Assembly: GCA_032690845.1 (NCBI GenBank)
Contig: CM064426.1
Location: 43,540,508-43,604,507, forward strand
Length of the DNA: 64,000 bases
Direction: 5' to 3'
Source of the DNA: Eleusine coracana subsp. coracana
Lineage: Eukaryota > Streptophyta > Magnoliopsida > Poales > Poaceae
Part shown: piece after piece, positions 11,794 to 23,766 of the stretch
How the letters are laid out: each line of letters starts with the position of its first letter
Numbering within the stretch: the first letter of the stretch is position 1
Notes under the pieces: model-generated
What the model was told of the DNA's origin: nothing
Database searches by the model: none
The model's input: the letters and a program-made list of their open reading frames with translations, nothing else
Program-made: the position numbers and the translations under genes

Positions 11794-14700
11794 TGTGGCG
11801 TCCCTTCCCGGAGGATCGAGGTCTCGACGGTGCTCATAACACAGACACTTGATAATACAACATTGGTTCAAATTTAAGTTGAATATCACATCATTAAGTC
11901 ATCAGAGTGTAGCAGAATATTACAAGTTCATAATGTGTTTGAAAACACAGCGGAAGCAAATAACGATAAGGAGCTACGAGCTCGACGATACAGCATAGTA
12001 ATGGTTCATGCCCGAAGAACCATCACTCTAGCAACACACATCATTACTGCGGCGGCGAGTCGGACTCCCAGTGGGCAGTCCAACCCTTAGGGACTTGCAT
12101 GTCCCAGGGCAGCACATTCTCAGGCAACTCTACCTCTTCATTACCTGAAAACAACAGTGGCACAAAGCCTGAGTACTAATTACTCAGCAAGTCTTACCCG
12201 TCGGACATCTAGACATGCAATGGCTTTAATAGGTGGCTTGTTTGAAAAGACTCGCACTAAGCAACCTATTAGTTCTATCAAGTTTTACTTCTCAATTTAA
12301 CTGGGTAGAGCAGAATGTAACTTTAGTTGCAACAATAAGATAATAAAGCAATACATAAGGTAAGTACAACATAAGAGCAATAATAGTAACATCAACAATA
12401 ATCATCATAATCAATTTCCAAGTACCATGTGCAACTACGTGACGACTCAGTGACCAAGTGGTACTCATTACTGCAAGGGACAACAATTGCAATTGATTTA
12501 CACCAGCTGGGATAACCCAAGATATATGACACATACGCACCAATTAAGGTCGTATATGGCAACCTTTCGCCAGGACGAAAACCAACTTGGTCCGGGTCCA
12601 GTCTCAGCGAGTGGGCATGCCGTCCTGCCAATAGTACTTCACGATATGAACCGCCCACTCCAGCAGCAGAAGGGTCAGCGACCACTGTACTAGGTACCGT
12701 CCTTATTGCCGTGTCAATGCTACATCAGTTTACTAGTGCCCATAGACTAGCATGCATTCGGTACTATTCAATTCTTGACCAAGGGGCCGACCACGGACGG
12801 GTCCTAGGTTCGACAAGGCAGGACTACCACAGTCAACACCCATGTGTTGCTACAAACCTACACATGCATCATCCCTGCCCGGTCATAACATCAAAATAAA
12901 TTCTTTTATTATTTCCCGTTCCAGTGCTCAAGTTCATTTCTTAGTAATGACATCTACCGAGTCTAGCAATTACTAAGCATAGCGGCACAGTACCGATACT
13001 ACCAAAGTTCTAATGACAGTGGCGTAGGTCATTTGGGTATCATGCAAAGTGGGTTCCAATCAACTCCTATGACCTAATGCAACAATAATCACAGACACTA
13101 GTAATATTAAAAACTAGCAAACTTTATAAAAAAGGCGAATGTAAACCGGGGCTTGCCTGGATCGATGTTAGTGCTAGCAACTACAATTTCTTGCTCCTGA
13201 GGATCAAGGTCCTTCTGATTATCCTCTTCTTGCTCCTGGTCATCGTTGCCTATATGATCGAATTGTATTAACGGCATTATCGATATACCGTTAAATAAAA
13301 TGATATGATGCATACAAGCACCTTGTGTTTTAATGTTAATTACAATTATTATTATGTTTTCGAAGCCATATGCTTCAGAGAAGTTGGGTTGTTAGTTATG
13401 ATTTTAGGTATATATATCCTTTATGCAATTAAACAAAGTAAATAAGGGATATAAGCAATTAAATTAATTAACCAAGTGTGATTCTGGACATGTGTGATTT
13501 ACTGTGCATAGAGAGACTTATGTGAGTGATTTTTGTGCCAAGTGGCAAGGGCCAATTATTTACTGAATAATTACTAGAATTAATTTAAGTGAACACACTA
13601 AATAATTTCTAGAGCCTAAAATAATTCATATTTTACCACACCAAAATTTGTGGTGATAGATAATCATGTATTTACTAAGCATGCCAAAAATCAGGATTTA
13701 ATTCCATTCCTAGAATTTCTAGAGAATTATTTATTGTTTGAACAGTTTTAATTTTTTGATAAAAATATATGTACAGAGGCAGTGATTTATCATTTTACTA
13801 AAATAGAGCAATTCAAAATGAACCTTACAAAGTTTGTTTGAGCTTCATTGGAGTTGAATTCGATTTACTAGGAATTTTCAAAGTTTTAAGCAATTTCTAG
13901 GTCATTTACTGGTATTTCAGGTTTAAAAGGCTGCCACGTAGGCGAAACCTAGGGTCCACGTTGGAGCCACATCATGGCGACATAGGCGCCAGAAGGACAG
14001 CCACTAGGCTCGTCGGAGCGGGTTGGCGCGCGGCCGGAGGGCTCGCTGTTGGTGGCTGTGCATGGGGAAAGCTCGCCGCGAGAGCAGAAAGATGACGCGC
14101 ACGTCTAGGCGAAACAGTTGGCAGGGTTCATGGGGAAGTGGCTCACCGGAAGATCGTCGGCGACGAGAGGCGACGGAAGGCGAGCTTCCACGAGGTCGCG
14201 TTTCCGGTAGAAGGCACCAAATTGATCTCTGTTTTCTCCCAAAGCTTCACGGAAGCATGGGGAAGAGCGGCATGAGGTCGGAGTTGGACGTGGATGGTCG
14301 GTGGTAGGAGCTCGTCGTGGAGTGGCTTCGGGTTTCGATGCAGTAGAGATGGCGACCGGGGAAGACAGGAACTGTTCCGAACTCAAGCCAAGAAACAAAA
14401 GCACATTGACTTAGTTTGGTTCGTGCATGGGTAAGGAACTTGCGTGTGCACTAAATTGAAGAATGGCTCACCGTGGCTCGAGAATTTCTGGCCGGCGGCA
14501 GAGGAACTCACTAGAGGTGCTCTTCCTGGGTTTCTTCAAATTAGCTCTAGCTCACACGGGGATTTGCCGAGCGAAAGGCATAGGGATGTGGAGGGGACGC
14601 GTGCGCGCGGGTTGGTGGTGTGGGTTGAGTTCTGGTAGCAATGGGAGGGCAGGACCCGAGCTCGATCATGGGTTGGTAATGGTGGGGAGAAGCAGAGCAC

Positions 14701-15560
14701 GGAGAGCGGAAATGAGAGAGAGAGAGAGAAGAGGGTGAGAGCGAGGGTAATGTACTCGTGAGCTTGCGGTGGGGTTTCAGGTGGAGCAGAGGGCCAGGAA
14801 GTGAGTGGGGGAAAGGGAGCGGGAGAGCAGTGGGAATTGAAAGCTTGCCGTGCGGCTCGGTGGCGTGCAGAGAGGAGAATAGGGAAGTGAAGGCCGTTGG
14901 GCGGGCGCGTGGCTAAGAGGACAGGGCGGAGGAGCAGGGGGATGGTAGGCGACACTGTTGCGCGCGCTGGGTTCCGAGGTGGAGTGAAGGTGGGCCGAGT
15001 CGTGTGCCGGCGGTGGAGTCGACAGGGGGGGGGGGGGGGGGGGGCTCTACGCCAGTGAGGAGGAAGAAGAGGAGATTTTCCTCTGAACCCCCTGGAAGAA
15101 AAGATTTAGCGCAAAGAGGTCCCTGGTCAAAGCTAGTTCTTATTAATTCAAAATAAAATAGCTAGGGATTTCCTAAAATGGTGAAATTTGGTGGACTGAC
15201 TATTTAAATGGTGGAGAACACTCTGGTGAAATTTATTTGGAATTTTCATAAAAATATTTTTAGAATTTATTAATTGCATTAATAAGTTACTTAAGAATCA
15301 ATTAATTAATTACGGGTCTTGCTAAGCAGATAAAATGCCCAATAAATTCATAATATTCTATTTTATTATTACCAAACTGTTGATGAATTTATTTGGCATG
15401 ATTTGTATTGAAATTTTTAAATTGCTTCAATAACTTGGTTGAAGGGTTTTTATTTGCCTAGAACTAATTGAAATAGATAGGCTCTACCATTTCATGCTAT
15501 AATTTCCATGATTTGTGCTCCTCATATTTGTTAAATTAAGGTGAGACACCTGGGGTGTCA
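11794..15560 (-). mobile_element. 5' LTR of element E (3767 bp)
   Basis: Begins TGTGGCGTCCC and ends GGGGTGTCA on the plus strand, so it has TG...CA ends. It is followed outside by satellite 2 and inside by the PBS. Most is AT-rich, with a GC-rich island at about 13930-15060 that includes a run of 20 G at 15025-15044. Layout and scattered motifs (ATTACAAGTTCA, GCGGAAGC, AAAGCCTGAGTA) are shared with solo LTR S, so the two belong to related families. Frames in the GC-rich island overlap on both strands and lack domain matches; they are composition effects. Confidence 0.85.
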
Positions 15561-18035
15561 GTCACAGTTTGGCCCAATTGATTGGACTCACCTTGTGTTT
15601 GCTTCATTGGTTCTAGCCGGTGATACGGTGTCCAATGACATTGGATGAGTCACTAGGCGATGATATGATGTTTAATGGTAGCTCTATTCTTTGTCAATAC
15701 TCAATAATTCTTGCCGGTGATATAGAGTCTATCGAGCATAATGACATTGAGTCAGCAACATGTTTTGATTGTCGTCACAGCTTGGCCCCCGATTGATTGG
15801 ATTCGCCTTGTCTATACTTCGTTATTCTAGCCGGTGATACGGTGTCCATTGAGTATATGATATTGGACGAGTCATTAGGTGCTGATATGATGTCTCATGG
15901 TATCTCGTTTCTTTGTCCATACTCGATAGTTCTCGCTGGTGATATGGTGTCTATCGAGCATGATGACGTTGAGTGAGAAACAAGTTTTGATTGTCGTCAC
16001 AGCTTGGCCCCCATTTGGTTGGACTCGCCTTGTCTATACTTCATTGGTTCCAGCTGGTGATACAGTGTCCAATTAGTATATGACATTGGACGAATCACTC
16101 GGCGACGATATGATGTCTAATGGTAGCTCTATTCTTTGTCCATACTCGATAATTCTCACCGGTGATATGGTGTCTATCGACCATAATGATATTGAGTGAG
16201 CAACATGTTTTGATTGTCATCACAGCTTGGCCCCTGATTGATTGGACTCGCCTTTTCTATACTTTGTTGTTCTAGCCGGTGATACGGTGTCCATTGAGTA
16301 TATGATATTAGACGAGTCATTTGGCGATGATATGATGGCTCATGTGGTAGCTCTTTTCTTTGTCCATACTCTCTAGTTCTCGCTGGTGATACGGTGTCTA
16401 TCGAGCATGATGACGTTGAGTGAGCAACATGTTTTGATTGTCGTCATAGCTTGGCCCCTGATTGATTGGACTCGCGCTGTCTATACTTTGTTGGTTCCAG
16501 CCGATGATATGGTGTCCATTTAGTATATGACATTGGATGAGTCACTCGGCGATGATATGATGTCTAATGATAGCTCTATTCTTTGTCCATACTCGATAGT
16601 TCTCACGAGTGATACGGAGTCTATCGAGCATGATGATATTGAGTGAGCAACAAGTTTTTATTGTCATCATAGCTTGGCCCCCGATTGATTGGATTTGCCT
16701 TGTCTATACTTCATTATTCTAGCCGGTGATACGGTGTCCATTGAGTATATGATATTGAATGAGTCATTAGGCGACGATATGATCTCTCATGGTAGCTCTA
16801 TTCTCTGTCCATACTCGATAGTTCTCGCCTGTGATACGGTGTCGATCGAGCATGATGACATTGAGTGAGCTACATTTCCAATTATTTTCATAGCTTGGCC
16901 CCCGATTAAGGGGACTCACCTTGTCTATAGTTCGTTGTTGTACCCAGTGAGACGGTGTCCATTGAGTATATGATATGGACGAGTCATTAGGCGATGATAT
17001 GATGTCTCATGGTAGTTCTATTCTTTGTCCATACTCGATAGTTCTCACCAATGATACGGTGTCTATCGAGCATGATGACATTGAGTGAGCAACATGTTTT
17101 GATTGTCATCACAGCTTGGCCCCCGATTGATTGGACTCGCCTTGTCTATACTTCGTTGGTTCCAGCTGATGATACGGTGTCCAATTAGTATATGACATTG
17201 GATGAGTCACTCGGCGATGATATGATGTCTAATGGTAGCTCTATTCTTTGTTCATGCTCGATAATTCTCACCAGTGATATGGTGTCTATCGAGCATGATG
17301 ACATTGACTGAGCAACATGTTTTGATTATCGTCACAACTTGGCCACCGATTGATTGGATTTGCCTTGTCTATACTTCATTATTCTAGCCAGTGATACGGT
17401 GTCCATTGAGTATATGATATTGGATGAGTCATTAGGCGAGGATATGATCTCTCATGGTAGCTCTATTCTTTGTCCATACTCACTAGTTCTCATCGGTGAT
17501 ACGGTGTCTATCATGCATGATGACATTGAGTGAGCAACATGTTCTGATTGTCGTCACAGCTTGGCCCCCAATTGATTGGACTCGCCTTGTCTATACTTCG
17601 TTGTGCTAGCCAGTGATACGGTGTCCAATGAGTATATGATATTGGACGAGTCATTAGACGATGATATGATGTCTCATGGTACCTCTATTCTTTGGCCATA
17701 CTCGATAGTTCTCGCTGGTGATATGGTGTCTATCAAGCATGACGACATTGAATAAGCATCTCATAAGGTCTCATCTCATCGACGTCATAGTTTGGCCTGA
17801 TTGATTGGACTTGCCTTGTGTTCGCTTCATTGGTTCTAGACAGTGATACGGTGTCCAGTTAGTATATGACATTGGACGAGTCACTCGGCGATGATATGAT
17901 GTCTAATGGTAGCTCTATTCTTTGTCCATACTCGATAATTCTCACCAGTGATACAGTGTCCATTGTGCATTATGACATTGTGTGAGCAACATGTTTTGAT
18001 TGTCGTCATAGCTTGGCCCCCGATTGATTGGACTC
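15561..18035. repeat. Satellite 2, block 1 (about 222-bp monomers)
   Basis: About 11 monomers. Each has two related halves. One contains GGTGATACGGTGTCCATTGA then GTATATGATATTGGACGAG. The other contains GGTGATACGGTGTCTATCGA then GCATGATGACATTGAGTGAG. The unit closes with GTCGTCACAGCTTGGCCCCC and GATTGATTGGACTCGCC. Successive CTTGGCC anchors in the array are 221-231 bp apart. The block is flanked by element E at 15560 and interrupted by A at 18036. Its last five bases, GACTC, are the A target-site duplication. Confidence 0.95.
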
Positions 18036-18957
18036 TGATGTGGACAAGGGTTCCCGATCTGCCAAAAGGTTCTAGATACGTTGATTTGGTCGGAGGCGAC
18101 ACACAAATCGATCCGGCTTTAGAACAACACATTCTAAACCCTGCAATCGCAGCGCGACGTCTCCTCTGGATATCAACCGTCCTAAAATGATTGACCTTGC
18201 TGAGAAGGCTAATCCCTACCTGCGAATCAAGAACACAAGCAAGTACAAAGAAGAATGCAACACAATTACAGATGTATTATGAATTTCACGAAGTTGGGGT
18301 CTCACAAACCATGATGACGGCGAAATTGTTATGAACAGAATAATCTAAGCAAAACCCGAACCCTAATGGTGTGGTGGAGGCTGTATATGAAGACCCTAGG
18401 GTCATGCAAGACTCTCTGGATGCGCCCCTAATTGGCCTCAACTAGATACAAAGCCCAAAGGCCAAAAACAGGCGACACAACACCGAAACAGATTCTGGAC
18501 CCTCTCTTGTTTTGATGATTCCCGATGACTCTGGATGATTTTTGATATGAGACCTGCGGAATTAGAAAGGTCTTCTTCTTATCTTTCCGTGCATATGTAG
18601 AACGTCCAAATCTGAATTCGTATGCGTGCTGGGCCTCTATTTTAGTGCAGACTGGTCCTGAGCCCCGAAACAGACTCGAAGTCGGTTTTGGTTGGGCCTC
18701 CACCTTGGCTTCCACGTCCTTGCTGGTCCTCCACGTCTCCAAGTCCTTCTCCCATCATCTCCTGGTCCTCTCCATGATTCCTAATTATAATATAATCATT
18801 AGGTAGCAAACTATTCTCAAAAGTGACATATAATGAAGAACGTAGGAACGAGCTCACCTCTAAATTTAGTCGTCGTGCACGAGTTCTAGTCATTTGACCT
18901 TGCAAGTCCAGAATTGGAGGAGTGTTGCATGTATCCTTAGGAGTGATGTCCTCATCA
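18036..18957 (-). mobile_element. 3' LTR of element A (922 bp)
   Basis: The plus strand starts TGATGTGGACAAGGG and ends GATGTCCTCATCA; the minus strand therefore starts TGATGAGGACATCAC directly after the polypurine tract. The pol frame continues inside it from 18957 to 18642. It is flanked by GACTC on the satellite side. Confidence 0.92.
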
Positions 18958-20855
18958 TCCTCCCCCTCTTGAAGTGGAGTCGTCCTCGACTCAAGCTCAT
19001 TCTCTTCTCCCAAGTATGGTTTCAAATCTGAAATGTTAAAAGTAGGACTAACCCCGAACTCGGGAGGCAACTCAATTTTGTATGCATTATCATTAATCTT
19101 CTCAATTATTTTGAAAGGACCATCAGTTCTAGGCATTAATTTAGACTTTCTCAAATCTGGAAATCTATCCTTTCTCAAGTGTAACCATACTAAATCTCCT
19201 ACATCAAGTTTTACTTCTTTTCTACCTTTACTACCAGCAATTTTATACTTGTCATTCATCTTTTCAATGCTAAGTCTAGTGGTCTCATGCATTTTCAAAA
19301 TAAATTCAGCACGTTCCTTAGCATCAACATGAACTCTGTCATAAATAGGTAGAGGAAGTATATCAAGTGGAGTACGGGGATCAAAACCATACACTACCTT
19401 GAAAGGACTTACCTTGGTAGTAGAATGTGTGGTCAAATTATATGCAAACTCAACATGAGGCAAACATTCTTCCCATTGCTTCAAATTTTTCTTCAAAATA
19501 GCTCTTAACATAGTACCCAAAGTGCGATTCACCACCTCAGTTTGTCCATCAGTTTGTGGGTGACAAGTTGTAGAAAACAACAACTTTGTACCCAACTTAT
19601 TCCAAAGCGTGCGCCAAAAGTGACTCAAGAATTTTGCATCACGATCTGAAACAATAGTAGAAGACATACCATGCAAACGTACAACTTCTTTGAAAAAGAG
19701 ATCAGCAATATAACTAGCATCATCAGTCTTATGACCTGGTATAAAGTGTGCCATCTTAGAAAATCTATCCACAACAACAAAAATACTATCACTCCCCCTC
19801 TTAGTCCTAGGCAGTCCTAAAACAAAGTCCATAGAAATATCCGCCCAAGGAATAGAAGGAACAGGAAGTGACATGTATAAACCATGTGGATTCAAGCGAG
19901 ACTTAGCTTTTTGACATGTAGTGCAGCGAGAAACAAAGCGCTCAACATCTTTCCTCATCCTTGGCCAAAAGAAGTGTGTGGCCAAAATATCCTCCGTTTT
20001 CTTGGCACCAAAATGACCCATCAATCCACCTCCATGCGCCTCCTGTAACAACAAAAGACGAACGGAACCAACTGGAATGCATAGGCGGTTAGCTCTAAAC
20101 AAGAATCCATCATTCAACACAAATTTATTCCATGCACGACCTTCTTTACAATGCAGCAATACATCCTTAAAATCAACATCAGAAGCATATTGTTCTTTAA
20201 TTGCCTCAAGTCCAAAAATTCTACAATCAAGTTGAGACAATAAAGTATAGCGCCTAGATAAAGCATCAGTGATCACATTATCCTTCCCTTTCTTATGTTT
20301 AATAATGTAAGGAAAAGAATCAATAAACTCAATCCATTTAGCATGTCTACGGTTCAAATTACATTGAGAATGAATATACTTAAGTGATTCATGATTAGAA
20401 TGAATAACAAATTCTTTGGGCAACAAATAATGACGCCACGTCTCTAAACAACGTACAAGTGCATACAATTCCTTATCATACGTGGAGTAATTCAAAATAG
20501 GCCCAGTAATTTTCTCACTAAAGTATGAAACAGGTTTACTGTCTTGCATCAAAACACCACCAATGCCTATACCACTAGCATCACATTCAAGCTCAAAAAT
20601 CATATCAAAATTAGGTAATTGCAGTAATGGTGCATGTGTAAGTTTATCCTTCAAAGCATCAAAAGACTCATGATGTACCTTACCCCAATGGAAAACAACG
20701 CCCTTGTTTGTCAACTCATGCAAAGGTGCAACAATGGTGCTGAAATCTTTGACAAAGTGACGGTAGAAACCTGCAAGACCAAGAAAACTCCTCACCTGTG
20801 TGATAGTTTTTAGTACAGGCCAGCTCTTTATGGCTTCAATCTTCGCCTCATCCAC
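18642..20855 (-). pseudogene. Element A pol: RNase H, integrase and LTR-encoded tail
   Basis: An open frame of 737 codons covers the end of RT (QVRSFLGLAGFYRHF), RNase H, integrase and a C-terminal tail. RNase H acidic positions are D92, E129, N154 and D197; the third is normally Asp (HSNHE here, HSDHE in element C), so the nuclease is probably inactive. Integrase has an HHCC zinc site (H273, H281, C311, C314) and a DDE triad D343, D404, E440 with the canonical DX35E spacing. GPF follows at 579-581. There is no chromodomain. The last 104 or so residues (DEDITPKD onward, with MTRTRARRLNLEV) are encoded by the LTR, as in CRM-clade elements. The frame is cut from the upstream RT by an in-frame TAG just above 20855 and is a fragment of a gag-pol polyprotein. 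Confidence 0.9.
18958..18970 (-). other. Polypurine tract of element A
   Basis: The minus strand reads AAGAGGGGGAGGA, immediately before the LTR start TGATGAGGAC. This is the expected plus-strand priming site. It lies inside the pol coding frame, in the EGEDDED stretch. Confidence 0.85.
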
Positions 20856-22471
20856 CTCAATTCCCTATGGAGTAACAACATAGCCAAGAAAAGAGACTCG
20901 ATCCGTGCAAAAGATGCACTTCTCAAGGTTACCAAATAAACGTGCATCTCGTAAAGCATCAAAAATAGTATGCAAATGATTCATATGTTCATCTATGGAT
21001 TTGCTATAAATCAAGATATCATCAAAGTAAACTACCACAAATTTGCCAATGAAAGCTCTTAACCTCATTCATTAAGCGCATGAAAGTACTAGGTGCATTA
21101 GTTAAACTAAAAGGCATTACTAACCACTCATATAATCCAAATTTGGTTTTGAAAGCTGTTTTTCATTCATCTCCAAGTTTCATTCGAATTTGATGGTAGC
21201 CACTACGCAAATCAATTTTAGTGAAAATTATAGCACCACATAACTCACCAAACATGTCATCTAGCCTAGGAATAGGATGACGATACCTAATAGTAATATT
21301 ATTTATGGCTCTACAATCTACACACATACGCCAAGTACCATCTTTCTTAGGAACCAAAAGTACAGGAACAGCACAAGGACTAAGTGATTGACGAACATAC
21401 CCACGATCCAAAAGGTCTTGAACTTGTCGTTGTATCTCCTTAGTTTCCTCAGGGTTGGTCCTATAAGCAGCACAATTTGGCAAAGTAGCACCCGAAATCA
21501 AATCAATATGATGCTCAATCCCTCTCAAAGGTGGCAATCCCGGTGGTATCTCAGCTGGAAAAACATCCTCATACTCCCGCAAAAGGTTAGTGACAGCAGG
21601 AGGCAAAGCACTAGAAGCAATATCATCAAGCGAAAACAAAGCTTCTTTGCATACCAAAGCATAGCAAACATCATCATTATCAGAAATTTCAGCAAGCTCA
21701 GATTTTGTTGCAAGACATGAACGACCTTGTAATTTAATTCCAGCACCCTTAGAACTTGAAGAATCATTAACATAGGTGTAGAATTAGAATTAACATGTTG
21801 TTGAATTTCAGGATCTTTATTTTTTCAAACTAGCAGCTCTTTCTAAATCAGCTTGTACAATTTCAGCAGGGATCATTGGTAACAAAGTAATTTTAGTTCC
21901 TTTATGCATAAAAGTGTACTTATTACTTCTACCATGGTGTACAACATCATTATCAAATTCCCAAGGTCTACCCAATAAAAGTGAACGTGCTTGCATGGGT
22001 ACGACATCACAATCAATAGAATCCACATAAGAACCAATGGAAAAAGGAACTCTGCAAGTTTGTGTTACCTTAGCTTTTCCAGAGTCGTTTAACCACTAAA
22101 TGTAGTACGGGTGTGGATGTGGACGTGTGGTCAAAGCAAGCTTGTTGACCACATCACAACTCACTAAGTTATTGCAGCTTCCTCCATCAATGATGACACG
22201 TGCTCGGCGGTTCTTGATGACAAAATAAATCTGGAACAAGTTGCGGCGTTGCATCATCTCGGGTTGATGAACTTGTGTGCTAAGGACACGTTGAACAATA
22301 ATGTTCATGTATCCCATGGTGTCTCCGCCTCCAAGGACGAGGTCACAGCTGGTGGCAGCGACGTCCTCCTCCTCATCCTCCACATCGGAGGTGCTCATGT
22401 AACCGCCATCGTCTGTCGCCATATATGCCCGCCTACTTGGACAATCTTTCTGCACATGACCAAGTCGAAGC
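20856..22471 (-). pseudogene. Element A pol: protease and reverse transcriptase, broken
   Basis: The protease region shows VIIDGGSCNNL, then an RT with FPAEIPPGLPP, SLSPCAVPVLLVPKKDG, DLRSGYHQI and an intact catalytic FVVVYFDDILIYSKS. Damage seen: TAG at 22096-22098 after HPHPYYI; two frame changes between about 21760 and 21830, one at an A run; TGA at 21163-21165 where related sequence has Trp; a one-base frame change at about 21060-21075 just before the YFDD segment; and TAG just above 20855 before GIEVD. Element C aligns along the whole region and supports these readings. The domains would have processed the polyprotein and copied element RNA into DNA. Confidence 0.85.
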
Positions 22472-23602
22472 AACAGAGGAGGCACTACTAGCTGGTACCT
22501 ACACAGAAGTTTTACCTGAGTGCGTAGAAGGTGCAGGGGCTGATCTTGGGGCTGCAGAAACAACACTGGTTCCCTTGGTAGCTGCTGGTGGGGGTGGCCG
22601 GAAAGATGGCCTGGGCAGCCCAAAAGTCCCCGTCGAGCGTGGGGGGTAGGAGTTCCTTGACTTGTTGTGCTCCTCAAAAGCCTGGAAAAGTCCCTGTGAT
22701 TCTTTCTCTCCAAGCATAGCATACTGGAAACACTGGGTGAGGGTATAATATTCTTTATAATCAAGGATGTCCTGAATTTCTTTTCTTAAACTAGAATAAA
22801 AGTGACAAATCTGATCCTCTACTTTTTCAACTACAGCACAACGAATCAAACCCTTCTGAAGCTCACTAAAGTACTCCTGAACAGTTTTATCTCCTTGTTC
22901 TAAACGCTACAGTTTATTACGAATCTCTTTGTAAAAAGAAGGAGGAACAAAACAATCACGCATTGCTACCTTAAGTTCTTCCCAAGTAGTAGGCAAATCA
23001 GTTTCAACAGCTAGACCACACCACCAAACAATAGCAAAGTCCTTAAACTCACTAGTAGCTTGTCTAACTCTATGTTGTTCAGGAACAAGGTGGGCATTAA
23101 ATTTTTGTTCTACAGTCATCTCCCAATCAAGATAAACATCACCATCATACTGACCCGAAAATGAAGGAATTGAAAACTTAATTTTAGCATACGGGTCATC
23201 TGGAGCATAGTTACCGTGTGGACGACGATTGTAGTTATGGAAACCACCCATACCTTGAGTATTATGGTGCAAATGACGTTGTAATCTTACGGTCCTTGTA
23301 GCTGACCTATCCACGGTGCCATCAGCCTTATACACCGTGTCTTCATCATGGACATCGTCAATGTCGTGGTTATTAGTGTTCTTATCATTGGTCTTGGGGG
23401 CGGTCTCCAATGCGATGACCTGATCGGTTAACTTAGAGACCCGCTTCTCCAACCGCTCGATGCTTTCTCCAATGTGAAGCTTGCTGACCGCATCAGTAAC
23501 GGCTCTGGTGATCGTCTCTGCCAAATCACTCTGAGCAGCTTGCAAAGCCTTCTGGAGCTGCTCTTGGCTCACGCACTCAGCAAATTGTGAGGGTGAAGCC
23601 AT
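22472..23602 (-). pseudogene. Element A gag (nucleocapsid polyprotein), broken
   Basis: The start is chosen at the ATG at 23602 (MASPSQFAECVSQ) rather than 23650, because element C's gag also begins with a short MAG leader before a Gln-rich coiled region. A heptad-like Leu/Val segment (IERLEKRVSKLTDQV) follows, then the gag core with YLDWEMTVEQKF and RQATSEFKDFAIVWWC. An in-frame TAG at 22907-22909 interrupts it before RLEQGD. The C-terminal part is Pro/Ser/Thr-rich. The CCHC knuckle is split by a one-base frame change at about 22470-22490: LGHVQKDC reads in the pol frame while its first two cysteines fall out of frame. Gag would package element RNA; this copy could not make a full product. 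Confidence 0.82.
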
Positions 23603-23766
23603 CTCTCCGTCGTCACTTCCTACCATCACAAACACCAAAATAGGAAACAAACAGTTAAGGTTATCCCTACAAAATAGCTAAGCAGTGGTGCCTCTCAACA
23701 TAGCAAAAGGAAACTCCTTACAAAGCTCTTGCAAAGTTCTAAAAAAACAAAGCAAAGGATACCAGG
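23603..23766 (-). other. Leader of A joined to the tail end of element B's LTR
   Basis: Short non-coding stretch between A's gag and solo LTR S. By position, the part nearest 23762 must be the end of element B's LTR, and the part nearest 23603 A's own leader. A TG at 23689 (TGGTGCCTCTCAAC) is a candidate B LTR end, but no second copy of that end exists in the window, so the boundary is not fixed. The last five bases, CCAGG (23762-23766), are the S target-site duplication. Confidence 0.5.

Larger units (their letters stand above)
10195..15560 (-). mobile_element. Element E: truncated long-LTR Ty3/gypsy element
   Basis: On the minus strand this reads 5' LTR (15560 to 11794), primer-binding site, about 1.2 kb of unassigned sequence, then a protease/linker fragment cut off by satellite 1 at about 10194. 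The rest of pol and the 3' LTR are absent. The outer LTR end abuts satellite 2 (GTCACAGTTTGGCC), so E entered the satellite 2 array. No target-site duplication can be checked because the other end is lost. The long LTR and the similarity of the protease fragment to element B suggest a Tekay-type chromovirus; this is inference. Confidence 0.75.

Noticed and set aside
13930..15060. GC-rich frames in element E's LTR that look like candidate genes
   Set aside because: Pro/Arg/Ser-rich frames overlap on both strands in a GC island inside the LTR. S has a comparable island, and no domain is recognisable.
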